Positions 1 to 5,467 of a stretch of DNA of 5,839 nt are shown piece by piece (the first letter of the stretch is position 1; each line of letters starts with the position of its first letter). Source of the stretch: CAZJUO01 sp964549245 (lineage in GTDB: Bacteria; Patescibacteriota; Patescibacteriia; UBA10025; JAHIVO01); contig CAZJUO010000071.1 of the NCBI GenBank assembly GCA_964549245.1, forward strand, positions 1-5,839, in the 5' to 3' direction. The notes under the pieces are model-generated. The model worked only from the letters and a program-made list of their open reading frames with translations, searched no databases and was not told the origin of the DNA. The translations under genes were made by a program, and so were the position numbers.

Positions 1-66
1 TAAAATCAGCGCTAAATCTATAATAATGATTAATGCAATTATTGCAATGCGATCAGCCTTTGTCAT
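1..66 (-). CDS. N-terminus of a membrane-anchored protein (partial, runs off window)
   Basis: Reading the minus strand from ATG at 66 gives 22 uninterrupted codons: MTKADRIAII, then ALIIIIDLAL and IL at the edge. A short charged head (K, D, R) is followed by an almost purely aliphatic stretch, as in an N-terminal membrane anchor or signal peptide; the remainder lies outside the window, so no function can be given. The start is supported by a near-consensus extended -10 box ending 6 nt before the ATG, with no Shine-Dalgarno sequence, suggesting a leaderless mRNA. It lies downstream of the 531-aa gene on the same strand but is separated from it by a terminator, so it is probably a separate transcription unit. 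A chance ORF cannot be excluded at this length. Confidence 0.5.
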   Translation of the reverse strand, partial: MTKADRIAIIALIIIIDLALIL

Positions 67-72
67 ACGAAT

Positions 73-81
73 AGTATAGCA
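73..81 (-). promoter_or_regulatory. Extended -10 promoter of the partial gene starting at 66
   Basis: On the minus strand this reads TGCTATACT, an extended -10 (TGn plus TATACT, 5 of 6 to consensus). Six bases separate the hexamer from the ATG at 66, so transcription should begin at or next to the A of the start codon. No good -35 is seen at 17 nt, which the TGn motif could compensate for. Confidence 0.55.
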
Positions 82-111
82 TTTTTTTTATTACAATTAA
101 ACAATAATTAT

Positions 112-145
112 AAAAAACCCTTCGCTAATAACAGCAAAGGGTTTT
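112..145 (-). terminator. Rho-independent terminator of the 531-aa gene
   Basis: AAAACCCTT (114-122) pairs with AAGGGTTTT (137-145), extended inward by GCT/AGC across one mismatch, with a 6-nt loop. On the minus strand the stem is followed by a run of six T. It begins 7 bp past the stop codon of the minus-strand gene ending at 152. Confidence 0.85.
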
Positions 146-151
146 GCTTAT

Positions 152-1747
152 TTACCTAACCATAATTCTCGTACGAGAAACACGAATAGGCGTACGTAAA
201 CGCGGTTCCACGATAATTACGGAAAAAATATACTCATCGGGTGGAACGCTGGCTAGAGAAGAGTTAACGGAATAAAGCGAGTGGTTTTGAGAGTGCTCGA
301 AACCGAGTACCATGTCAGTTTTCTCCAAAAACTTCAATACCGGAAAAGCGCTCTGCTGCATCTGACTCCAAAAAACAGAATCAATCTCAACATGGGTTTT
401 TCCAACTCGTTTACGATCTTTCACAGGCGATAAATACCATACCACGAGCGAAGAATCTTGTGGCGGTAATTTATAAGCGGTTACCAGAGCTCGCAGCGTA
501 TCAGTACGCTTAAAAGACCGGAATGGCAACCCCGTATACTGGTGCTCGCCAATGACTACTTGGTCTTTCTTATCAACCGGCTGATCCAAATACAGCAGGA
601 TATCACTTATGCCTTTTTGAACATTGTGTTCTGGCACCGTTACTTCATAACTGTAAATGGTTTTGTTTTTTGTGCCATTTTCAGTAGGAGTCACTACTAT
701 TTGCCATTTGCCTGGGGGTAAGACGTTTTTTACGGCCGCGAAATACCAACTGCCATCAAGGTTTTTTGAATAAGGCAAACTGATTTCAGCAGTCTGGCTG
801 CTGTCCGTGATTTCACGAAAGCCCGCCGTTTCTCTGACTATCTGTTTGATTTGAAAATTGATATTTCCATTCGAGTCAGGGGTAAATTGCTCAAGCGGCA
901 GAGCCACCGTTGACCAAACCTCGTAAGCATCCCTGCTTACTTGCCGCTGAAATATCTGCCAAGCCAATGAAATATCCTTTTTCGCTTCCGGCAATGGATT
1001 AAAAGCCGGCGGCTCTTCACGGTTCATTACCGTATGATGAAATTCCTGTTTTGCAGCTTGGAAATCCTGCTTCATATCTTCTTCAGTGCGAGCCAAATAT
1101 TCACTGCCCTGGTCAACCCAGGCTACTATTTCATCAAAATAGTTCAAGGCAAAATTTCCTTGTAATTGGATATATATCCCTCTATTTGGATAAGAGATTT
1201 GGCAGTGCAGGCATAACCCGGTTTTTTTCAATTCCCCGATAGTGCTGATACAGCCAGCTTCATAGGGCGGATGATAACCCATTCCGTCAACGCCAAGCTG
1301 TATCACTACATTTGCCCGCATGTCATTATTCATCCACCATTTACCGAAATAGGTATCGCAGTATTTTATTCTTTGCTGCAGATCCTGGTAAAATTCATTC
1401 TCTTTGGTATCGGGGTTGTTGTTACTGTCCATGTAACTGTAATACTCTTTTATTATGGAGTCTATCCGAGACCAATCTTCATCATCGGTCACCTTTAGCT
1501 TTTTAAGCTTGTCATAGATGCTCTTCCCATGAGCGTCTACCGCCGATGTATGCATGATCCTAAAAACGTGAACTATTTTCTTTCGGTAGATAATTTCAAG
1601 TTGACGACTTGTGGTATCGGCTTCCGCCAACCTTGCATGGATAGCCCGATTAGTAGATGTTTTCATCTGGGCTTTGCTGCTACTAGCGCACGATATAGAT
1701 ATGGCAAACAGAGCTATTAGCAATATAGCTATAACTATTCTCAACAT
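152..1747 (-). CDS. Exported GWxTD-like protein, probably lipid-anchored
   Basis: The 531-aa product starts with a classical export signal: MLR, a hydrophobic core (residues 4-18) and Cys20 followed by ASSS. The sequence before Cys20 (SIS) is a poor lipobox, so lipidation is likely but not certain. Residues about 35-130 are charged and helical. Residues 117-152 (YQDLQQRIKYCDTYFG, WWMNND, then VVIQLG) align by eye with the GWxTD-domain pattern 'RvxYANxxF...GWxTDRGxiyIxxG', but the name-giving motif is replaced by WWMNND. Residues 275-390 (VWSTVALPL, LPPGKWQIVV, SDILLYLDQP) resemble the beta-rich region following GWxTD domains. Extra cysteines occur at 130, 166, 179 and 182, the last two forming CLHC. 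AAGGAG (1755-1760) sits 7 nt before the ATG, fixing the start. Monocistronic with its own terminator. GWxTD proteins have no settled biochemical function; the family assignment here is inference. Confidence 0.75.
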   Translation of the reverse strand: MLRIVIAILLIALFAISISCASSSKAQMKTSTNRAIHARLAEADTTSRQLEIIYRKKIVHVFRIMHTSAVDAHGKSIYDKLKKLKVTDDEDWSRIDSIIKEYYSYMDSNNNPDTKENEFYQDLQQRIKYCDTYFGKWWMNNDMRANVVIQLGVDGMGYHPPYEAGCISTIGELKKTGLCLHCQISYPNRGIYIQLQGNFALNYFDEIVAWVDQGSEYLARTEEDMKQDFQAAKQEFHHTVMNREEPPAFNPLPEAKKDISLAWQIFQRQVSRDAYEVWSTVALPLEQFTPDSNGNINFQIKQIVRETAGFREITDSSQTAEISLPYSKNLDGSWYFAAVKNVLPPGKWQIVVTPTENGTKNKTIYSYEVTVPEHNVQKGISDILLYLDQPVDKKDQVVIGEHQYTGLPFRSFKRTDTLRALVTAYKLPPQDSSLVVWYLSPVKDRKRVGKTHVEIDSVFWSQMQQSAFPVLKFLEKTDMVLGFEHSQNHSLYSVNSSLASVPPDEYIFSVIIVEPRLRTPIRVSRTRIMVR

Positions 1748-1811
1748 GGCAATACTCCTTTATAGTATAGGTATTATCAATGAACTATTTCTAATTTTAG
1801 ATGGATATTAT

Positions 1812-1840
1812 ATCTTATCTAGTATGTAATCATTTGTCAA
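1812..1840 (-). promoter_or_regulatory. Candidate promoter of the 531-aa gene
   Basis: On the minus strand a perfect TTGACA (1840-1835) is followed after 17 nt by TAAGAT (1817-1812, 4 of 6). This predicts a leader of roughly 60 nt before the ATG at 1747. A TATACT nearer the gene (1769-1764) is a weaker candidate because its start point would fall inside the Shine-Dalgarno sequence. Confidence 0.5.
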
Positions 1841-1850
1841 TTGCCTTTTA

Positions 1851-1883
1851 AAAAATACCCTTATATACAATAAGGGTATTTTT
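1851..1883 (-). terminator. Strong terminator of the 78-aa gene (possibly bidirectional)
   Basis: A perfect 14-bp stem, AAAAATACCCTTAT (1851-1864) with ATAAGGGTATTTTT (1870-1883), closes a 5-nt loop. The minus-strand copy ends in T6, the plus-strand copy in T5. It lies 37 bp beyond the stop of the minus-strand gene at 1920. It insulates that gene from the promoter of the 531-aa gene, which lies just downstream of it. Confidence 0.9.
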
Positions 1884-1919
1884 GAAAAACTTGTTTTGTA
1901 AACCTAAACAAATGGCGGT

Positions 1920-2156
1920 TTAATCAACGCTTGAAATGTAAGAGGTACCGTCAATTCTAAAGCACTGATTTACCCATTTCAGGCAAACATTATCAGTACT
2001 ACCATTATTCTGCCATTCGATGCATATCTGCGAGCAATCGACAGGACCGTTTTGGGTAGCCATTCCTCGGGCTTCTGCTTTCAGGGTATAAATACCAAAA
2101 ACACCCGCACTGGCAATAATTACCGCAACGGCAATAATAATAACCTTTTTTGTCAT
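1920..2156 (-). CDS. Small exported or membrane-anchored four-cysteine protein
   Basis: This 78-aa protein is not one I recognise. MTKK is followed by a hydrophobic segment (about residues 5-23) and LKAEARG. AEA at 27-29 could be a signal-peptidase site; otherwise the segment is an anchor. The rest, outside the membrane, has Cys41, Cys45, Cys58 and Cys65 (C-x3-C-x12-C-x6-C), suggesting two disulfides. It contains an imperfect internal repeat: CIEWQN (45-50) and CLKWVN (58-63). The ATG is supported by AAGGA (2165-2169) 8 nt upstream. It is transcribed divergently from the RHH-like gene at 2339 and followed by a strong terminator, so it is a single-gene unit. Possible roles such as a cell-surface or secreted small protein are speculation; reality of the gene is well supported by export signal, ribosome site and terminator. 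Confidence 0.7.
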   Translation of the reverse strand: MTKKVIIIAVAVIIASAGVFGIYTLKAEARGMATQNGPVDCSQICIEWQNNGSTDNVCLKWVNQCFRIDGTSYISSVD

Positions 2157-2272
2157 ATTTATTGTCCTTATGATTAAGGCTAAGCAATAAACGACCTTTA
2201 TATAGTGCCCTCTCTATAGTATTACCATAACATAGTACCTATATAACGCAAAATTACTTATCCACAGCATTC

Positions 2273-2301
2273 TTGACATTTGATTACAATAAGTATAGTA
2301 T
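2273..2301 (+). promoter_or_regulatory. Promoter of the RHH-like gene
   Basis: A perfect TTGACA (2273-2278) is followed after 17 nt by TAGTAT (2296-2301); an alternative -10, TATAGT (2294-2299), has 15-nt spacing. Transcription would start near 2308, upstream of the GGAGG at 2326-2330. The TTG of this -35 box is also the first codon of the longest reading frame, which argues that the longer frame is not the real start. Confidence 0.7.
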
Positions 2302-2338
2302 TCAAAAAAGAAATCTATTTTATCTGGAGGCAACTTTT

Positions 2339-2605
2339 TTGAAAAGAAAATTAAAAGGCTTAAAATCGAAAGATGTTTATCGAGTAACCTTGGATTTTAA
2401 CCCCAATCTCAAACCCCTTATTGAAGCTTTAATGGAACAGTCCGGCTGCCAGACAAAAGCAGAATTATTCAAACAGGCATTATCAATATTCAGCTTCATT
2501 ATTGACGAGCTGGGGCAAGGAAATAAAATTATCAAAGTTACTCCAAAAGGAAAACAAATTGAAGTAGATTTTGTCCTGTTTTTAACAAGCAAAACAAAAT
2601 CATAA
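2339..2605 (+). CDS. Ribbon-helix-helix-like small DNA-binding protein (putative)
   Basis: The start is TTG at 2339, chosen because GGAGG (2326-2330) lies 8 nt upstream and a good promoter lies before that; the open frame continues upstream to 2273 but only through the -35 box. The 88-aa product begins MKRKLKGLKSKD (basic tail). A strand with alternating residues (YRVTLDF, 14-20) is followed by helix A (about 22-35) and helix B (TKAELFKQAL onward, about 39-57). This is the Arc/MetJ/CopG ribbon-helix-helix order, and the TKAELFKQAL turn-helix is typical. Residues 64-81 form one or two extra strands. Such proteins dimerise and insert the paired strands into the major groove at short repeats. 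No toxin gene is adjacent, so an antitoxin role is not indicated; a local or autoregulator is more likely. Fold assignment is by eye. Confidence 0.7.
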   Translation: MKRKLKGLKSKDVYRVTLDFNPNLKPLIEALMEQSGCQTKAELFKQALSIFSFIIDELGQGNKIIKVTPKGKQIEVDFVLFLTSKTKS

Positions 2606-2628
2606 AACCATCACTTGATGGTTTTTTT
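2604..2628 (+). terminator. Rho-independent terminator of the RHH-like gene
   Basis: AAAACCATC pairs with GATGGTTTT around a 4-nt ACTT loop, ending in a run of seven T (2622-2628). It overlaps the TAA stop codon at 2603-2605. Confidence 0.85.
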
Positions 2629-2660
2629 ATTGTATAATTTATTTTTATTCTTTGGTATAG

Positions 2661-2666
2661 TATAAT
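2661..2666 (+). promoter_or_regulatory. -10 box of the SRAP gene, predicting a leaderless mRNA
   Basis: A perfect TATAAT lies 7 nt before the ATG at 2674, so transcription should start at or beside the start codon. The preceding 17-nt-spaced hexamer (TTTATT, 2638-2643) is a weak -35. No Shine-Dalgarno sequence precedes the ATG. Confidence 0.6.
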
Positions 2667-2673
2667 TAAACAT

Positions 2674-3330
2674 ATGTGCGGACGATATTCATTTTTTTCA
2701 CGGGACGATATACTGGAAGATCGTTTTCAGGCTCATTTTTCTCTGCCTATAAAACGGCATTATAACGCCGCGCCTTCCCAGCCACTGCCAATAATAACCA
2801 CCAGCGATCCGCATCACATTATCGCCGGTAAGTGGGGCTTGCTGCCTCGCTGGACGCAGAAACGCAACACATCCCGTGGTATTATCAACGCCCGCGCCGA
2901 TTCATTGACTACAAAAAAATCTTTTATTAAACCCATCGAACAAAGACGCTGCCTAGTATTAGCTGACAGCTTTTTTGAATGGACGAGAAAATCAGATAAA
3001 AAATTCCCCTACCGCATACTACTCGCCGATGAACAGCCCTTTGCCTTTGCCGGCATATATGAACTCTACCAGCCCTCCCCTGGTATAACCATTCCAACCT
3101 TTTCTATCATTACCGTACCAGCCAACGAGCTAATTAATCGCTTACATGACCGTATGCCGGCCATTCTCCAGCGGGATACTGAACAACCATGGCTCGACCC
3201 GAGTACTGACATGAAAGATATTTTTAACAGCCTCAAACCCTACCAGCCAAAAAAAATGAAGATGTATCAAGTGACCCCGCAGATGAACAGTGCCAGATAC
3301 GAATCCAAAGATATCATAAAACCTTTATAA
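2674..3330 (+). CDS. SRAP-family abasic-site processing protein (YedK/HMCES family)
   Basis: The 218-aa protein has the usual length and motifs of SOS-response-associated peptidase (SRAP) proteins. It begins MCGRY, with the catalytic Cys2 exposed after removal of Met1. HYNAAPSQ (29-36), WGLLPRW (54-60), NARAD (72-76), FFEW with Glu102 (100-103) and HDRMPAIL with His158 (158-165) follow in family order. They correspond to Cys2, Asn75, Glu105 and His160 of E. coli YedK. Family members bind single-stranded DNA and form a thiazolidine cross-link between Cys2 and an abasic site, shielding it from cleavage and error-prone bypass. The MCG start is required by the mechanism, so the start is certain. 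It is convergent with dinB, consistent with a damage-tolerance cluster, although no LexA box is visible. Transcript probably leaderless. Confidence 0.97.
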   Translation: MCGRYSFFSRDDILEDRFQAHFSLPIKRHYNAAPSQPLPIITTSDPHHIIAGKWGLLPRWTQKRNTSRGIINARADSLTTKKSFIKPIEQRRCLVLADSFFEWTRKSDKKFPYRILLADEQPFAFAGIYELYQPSPGITIPTFSIITVPANELINRLHDRMPAILQRDTEQPWLDPSTDMKDIFNSLKPYQPKKMKMYQVTPQMNSARYESKDIIKPL

Positions 3331-3331
3331 T
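3326..3331 (+). promoter_or_regulatory. TATAAT hexamer before the structured element (weak)
   Basis: A consensus TATAAT overlaps the SRAP stop codon and would start RNA near 3338, just before the inverted repeat at 3349. No -35 is visible, and the hexamer may be chance in an AT-rich stretch. Confidence 0.2.
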
Positions 3332-3348
3332 TTGTACCTTAATTAATT

Positions 3349-3494
3349 TGGATCCAGCTTGCTCTAAGCTCATATCGTGAAATATCAGCGGACGAGAACA
3401 GTTCATAATACATTACGTAATTCGCAGTATTACAGAATGAGAGACTTTATATATGCATACACGGGCAGAGTACCCGGGGCTGGATCCATTTTTT
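3349..3494 (+). ncRNA. Candidate structured RNA or long terminator element between SRAP and dinB
   Basis: TGGATCCAGC (3349-3358) and GCTGGATCCA (3479-3488) form a perfect 10-bp inverted repeat 120 nt apart. The right arm is followed directly by six T (3489-3494), the layout of a closed RNA with an intrinsic terminator on the plus strand. Smaller helices can form inside: AGCTT/AAGCT (3356-3370, competing with the closing stem), TAATAC/GTATTA (3406-3432) around ATTACGTAAT, and a CGGG/CCCG hairpin directly before the right arm. No open reading frame of note crosses it, and it matches no RNA family I recognise: no tRNA T-loop, SRP or RNase P core is apparent. It could be the 3' end and terminator of the SRAP mRNA, an independent small RNA, or a remnant with terminal inverted repeats. 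Confidence 0.4.
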
Positions 3495-3527
3495 ATTACT
3501 TCATCATTTTATAAAATAGTTGGTTTT

Positions 3528-4778
3528 TTATGTTTCTGGCACATAATTTATACTAACCCCGGAAAATTCCGCTTCCATAGTTTTTCGAAAGCCAATCCGG
3601 TCAGGAGCATGCATCTCATGCAGTTTTAGCAACGGACCCTGTACTATAGTTTCCTCGCCGTACTTACTATTTAATTCATCCATAGCCTGCGTCAATGCCG
3701 GCGACAGTTTTGGCTTGTCCGAAAATAAAGATAATTGATTGACCCGCGGCCGCAGGTGAAATAAAGCCATGGCAAACTGGCCTGGTTTATAACGGGCTAC
3801 CAGCGACGCCACCCGCTGCCAAACAAATTTGAAAATCTGGCTGGTAGTAACGATCGACAGCTGCACTTTTTTACTGCCTTGAAAGGGTTCTCGGTCATCA
3901 AAACGAACCCCCCAGTAAATCCCATGCGCCTCCAGACCCTGCTCCCGCAAGCGCCGGCCCGTCCGTTCCGCCAAGCGCATCAGTACAGCCTGATTAAACC
4001 TGGCATCAGTACACCGCTTTTTCAAAACATGCGAATGGCCGATAGTCTTGGGCGGCCGCCTAGCCTCCAAACCCGACAATTCGATGCCATTGACGTTAGC
4101 CCACAAATAATACCCCTGCTTGCCCATCACCGACATCAAATTCTGCACCGGATAACGCGCCAGCTGATCCAGCGTAAAAATACCGCATTCTGCCAGACGC
4201 GCGGCCATAGCTTCAGCAATACCCCAGGCTTCCTGCACTTCCCGGCCCTGAAGATAGCTATACAGATTTTCTTCAGTTAACTGGACAATCTCCCCCTTAG
4301 GCGCCGTATCGCTGGCAAATTTTGCCAACCAGCGCGTGGATGCTATGCCCATGGAACAACCCAGCCACTCGCCAATTTCTCTTTTTATACGGGATTGAAT
4401 TTTACCCCCGATTACCTTAGCCTGCTCGAATGAATGAGCCACTCCAGTCAAATCCAAAAATGCCTCATCAATTGAGTAAGCTTCGATAGCTTCAGTATAT
4501 TCTGCGCATAGAGCAAAAATAGCCTTGGTGGTTGAACGGTATTTGGGCGGATCCACTTCAACAAAAATGATATCCTTATAGATTTGCAGCGCTTCATTGA
4601 CCCGACAGCCAGTAGAAATACCTACTTTTTTGGCTTCTTTTGAAGAAGCGATAATGCAACCGCGGCTGGACATGGTTGAACAAACTCCTACCGGTTTACC
4701 GCGCAAAAACGGATTTGCCTGTTGTTCAACAGAAGCAAAGTACGAATTCATATCAAAATGTAGGATAATCTTTTGCAT
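3528..4778 (-). CDS. dinB: Y-family translesion DNA polymerase (DNA polymerase IV-like)
   Basis: The 416-aa product, from ATG at 4778, starts MQKIILHFDMNSYFASVEQ. Asp9 is the first metal ligand, with Phe14 at the steric-gate position; DMN replaces the usual DMD of DinB and resembles UmuC-type DVN. YSIDEAFLDL (101-110) supplies Asp104 and Glu105. CSMGIASTRWLAKFASD (141-157) is the conserved palm/fingers element, a helix-hairpin-helix thumb follows (about 181-210), and PPKTIGHSHVL (242-252) opens the little finger. QLSLF (348-352) is a sliding-clamp-binding motif, followed by a C-terminal tail with DELNSKYGEETI like UmuC-type relatives. The enzyme inserts nucleotides opposite lesions. An upstream GTG at 4805 would add nine residues, but these are encoded by the arm of a palindromic repeat and not by conserved sequence. 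No Shine-Dalgarno or clear -10 is seen before 4778. Confidence 0.95.
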   Translation of the reverse strand: MQKIILHFDMNSYFASVEQQANPFLRGKPVGVCSTMSSRGCIIASSKEAKKVGISTGCRVNEALQIYKDIIFVEVDPPKYRSTTKAIFALCAEYTEAIEAYSIDEAFLDLTGVAHSFEQAKVIGGKIQSRIKREIGEWLGCSMGIASTRWLAKFASDTAPKGEIVQLTEENLYSYLQGREVQEAWGIAEAMAARLAECGIFTLDQLARYPVQNLMSVMGKQGYYLWANVNGIELSGLEARRPPKTIGHSHVLKKRCTDARFNQAVLMRLAERTGRRLREQGLEAHGIYWGVRFDDREPFQGSKKVQLSIVTTSQIFKFVWQRVASLVARYKPGQFAMALFHLRPRVNQLSLFSDKPKLSPALTQAMDELNSKYGEETIVQGPLLKLHEMHAPDRIGFRKTMEAEFSGVSINYVPET

Positions 4779-4791
4779 ATTAATTTCATTG

Positions 4792-4944
4792 AATGCGCCG
4801 CCCACTACTTTCTGTCACTCAGAGCGAAACGAAGTGCAGCGAAGAGTCTCTATGACTTTAGTCTATAGTCGTAGAGATTCTTCGCCCTCCCCTTCGACTT
4901 TACTAAGGTTCGGGCTCTGAATGACATATGAGGGGCGGCGCATT
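4792..4944. repeat. Nested palindromic repeat (MITE-like) between dinB and the 71-aa gene
   Basis: Three nested inverted repeats share one centre. The outer pair AATGCGCCGCCC (4792-4803) with GGGCGGCGCATT (4933-4944) is perfect over 12 bp. The middle pair TGTCACTCAGAGC (4813-4825) with GCTCTGAATGACA (4914-4926) has one mismatch. The core pair 4841-4861 with 4863-4883 matches at 18 of 21 positions. The middle and core segments carry the phrases TCACTCAGAGCGAA and GAGATTCTTCGC, typical of a dispersed hairpin repeat common in many bacterial genomes and often mis-annotated as proteins containing 'CHSER'. The plus-strand frame through it reads CHSERNE. No transposase is present. The left outer arm abuts the dinB start region, so insertion may have displaced its promoter. 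Confidence 0.8.
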
Positions 4945-4973
4945 GACAATTCCCTTTAAAAAAAGTAAAATCG

Positions 4974-4979
4974 TATAAT
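4974..4979 (+). promoter_or_regulatory. -10 box of the 71-aa gene
   Basis: A perfect TATAAT lies about 50 nt before the GTG at 5029, giving a leader of about 43 nt. A perfect TTGACA at the edge of the repeat (4943-4948) is 25 nt away, too far for a standard promoter; TTCCCT (4950-4955) at 18 nt is weak. Confidence 0.5.
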
Positions 4980-5028
4980 ATAAAAGAAAAATACATTTCT
5001 GCATTATTCTAACTCAAGGGAGGAACCT

Positions 5029-5244
5029 GTGTCAGAGTTATTAAGAGATTTAGGCAATGGGGTGTACTACGTCCAAGCCAAGGGTGGTCAAGAAGACATC
5101 CACGATACTGGAATAGAGATCAGCCACGCAGTTGAGGAACTCAAATCAGCGCACCAGCGCAAGATAGTATGCTTTGCCCCATACATCTATAATGACAAGA
5201 CCCTGGGCTACTATCTTATCACTGAACCTATTCCGGACGAATAA
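5029..5244 (+). CDS. Small hypothetical cytoplasmic protein (71 aa)
   Basis: I do not recognise this protein. It starts at GTG, supported by AAGGGAGG (5016-5023) 5 nt upstream, the best ribosome site in the window. No signal peptide or membrane segment is present. The predicted order is strand (GVYYVQA, 11-17), helix (ISHAVEELKSAHQ, about 31-43), then two strands (KIVCFAPYIY, 45-54, and LGYYLITEP, 59-67) and an acidic end (PDE), a compact alpha/beta unit. There is a single cysteine (48). It is flanked by its own -10 box and terminator, hence monocistronic, and is divergent from dinB across the palindromic repeat. Nothing in the sequence ties it to DNA repair beyond proximity. Confidence 0.75.
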   Translation: MSELLRDLGNGVYYVQAKGGQEDIHDTGIEISHAVEELKSAHQRKIVCFAPYIYNDKTLGYYLITEPIPDE

Positions 5245-5265
5245 ACTTCCAGCCTAGCTCCTACT

Positions 5266-5295
5266 GCCTGCCCTTGTATAGAGCAGGCTTTTTTT
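5266..5295 (+). terminator. Rho-independent terminator of the 71-aa gene
   Basis: GCCTGC (5266-5271) pairs with GCAGGC (5283-5288) around an 11-nt loop, followed by seven T (5289-5295). It lies 22 bp after the stop codon. Confidence 0.85.
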
Positions 5296-5351
5296 ATTAT
5301 TAAAAATCATATAAAAAGTTAAAGGTAGTAAGGTATGATAGAATCTAGGGT

Positions 5352-5419
5352 CCGGGGCTACACTAAGCCTCTCCTATACAACACTTGGGTAATTAGCAAC
5401 CAGCGCATTGTAGCCCCGG
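5352..5419. repeat. 11-bp inverted repeat enclosing 46 nt
   Basis: CCGGGGCTACA (5352-5362) and TGTAGCCCCGG (5409-5419) are perfect complements. The GC-rich arms stand out from the AT-rich surroundings. It lies between the convergent 71-aa and 95-aa genes. It superficially resembles a tRNA acceptor stem, but the interior lacks tRNA arms. It may form one element with the hairpin at 5431-5458. Confidence 0.6.
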
Positions 5420-5430
5420 CAGTTCTTTTG

Positions 5431-5458
5431 TTACTTTTCTTGCTGCCAAGAAAAGTAA
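5431..5458. repeat. 12-bp perfect hairpin downstream of the 95-aa gene
   Basis: TTACTTTTCTTG pairs with CAAGAAAAGTAA around a 4-nt loop. Similar 'TTACTTTTCTTG..CAAGAAAAGTAA' hairpins recur as intergenic repeats in various bacterial genomes, from memory. It lies 9 bp beyond the stop of the minus-strand gene, but no T-run follows on that strand, so it is not a canonical terminator; it could protect the 3' end of the mRNA. Confidence 0.65.
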
Positions 5459-5467
5459 GTGAAAAAA

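Noticed and set aside
1051..1829. Several plus-strand frames of 60-75 codons
   Set aside because: All are antisense to the 531-aa gene, without ribosome sites or recognisable domains.
2005..2187. 60-aa minus-strand frame
   Set aside because: Overlaps the 78-aa gene in another frame; the 78-aa frame has the export signal and Shine-Dalgarno.
3396..3404. GAACAGTTC as a LexA-type (GAAC-N4-GTTC) box
   Set aside because: The half-sites are separated by one base rather than four, and it lies downstream of SRAP and dinB, not at a promoter.
3879..4280. 133-aa plus-strand frame
   Set aside because: Antisense to the well-supported dinB gene, with no family features.
4597..4920. 107-aa plus-strand frame reading CHSERNE near its end
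   Set aside because: It is antisense to dinB and runs through the dispersed hairpin repeat; 'CHSER' frames are a known by-product of that repeat.
4943..4979. TTGACA plus TATAAT as one promoter for the 71-aa gene
   Set aside because: The spacer is 25 nt, too long for a sigma70-type promoter; only the -10 box is retained.
5352..5419. Possible tRNA with GGGGCTA/TAGCCCC acceptor stem
   Set aside because: No D-arm, anticodon arm or GTTCGA-type T-loop on either strand, and the span is too short.
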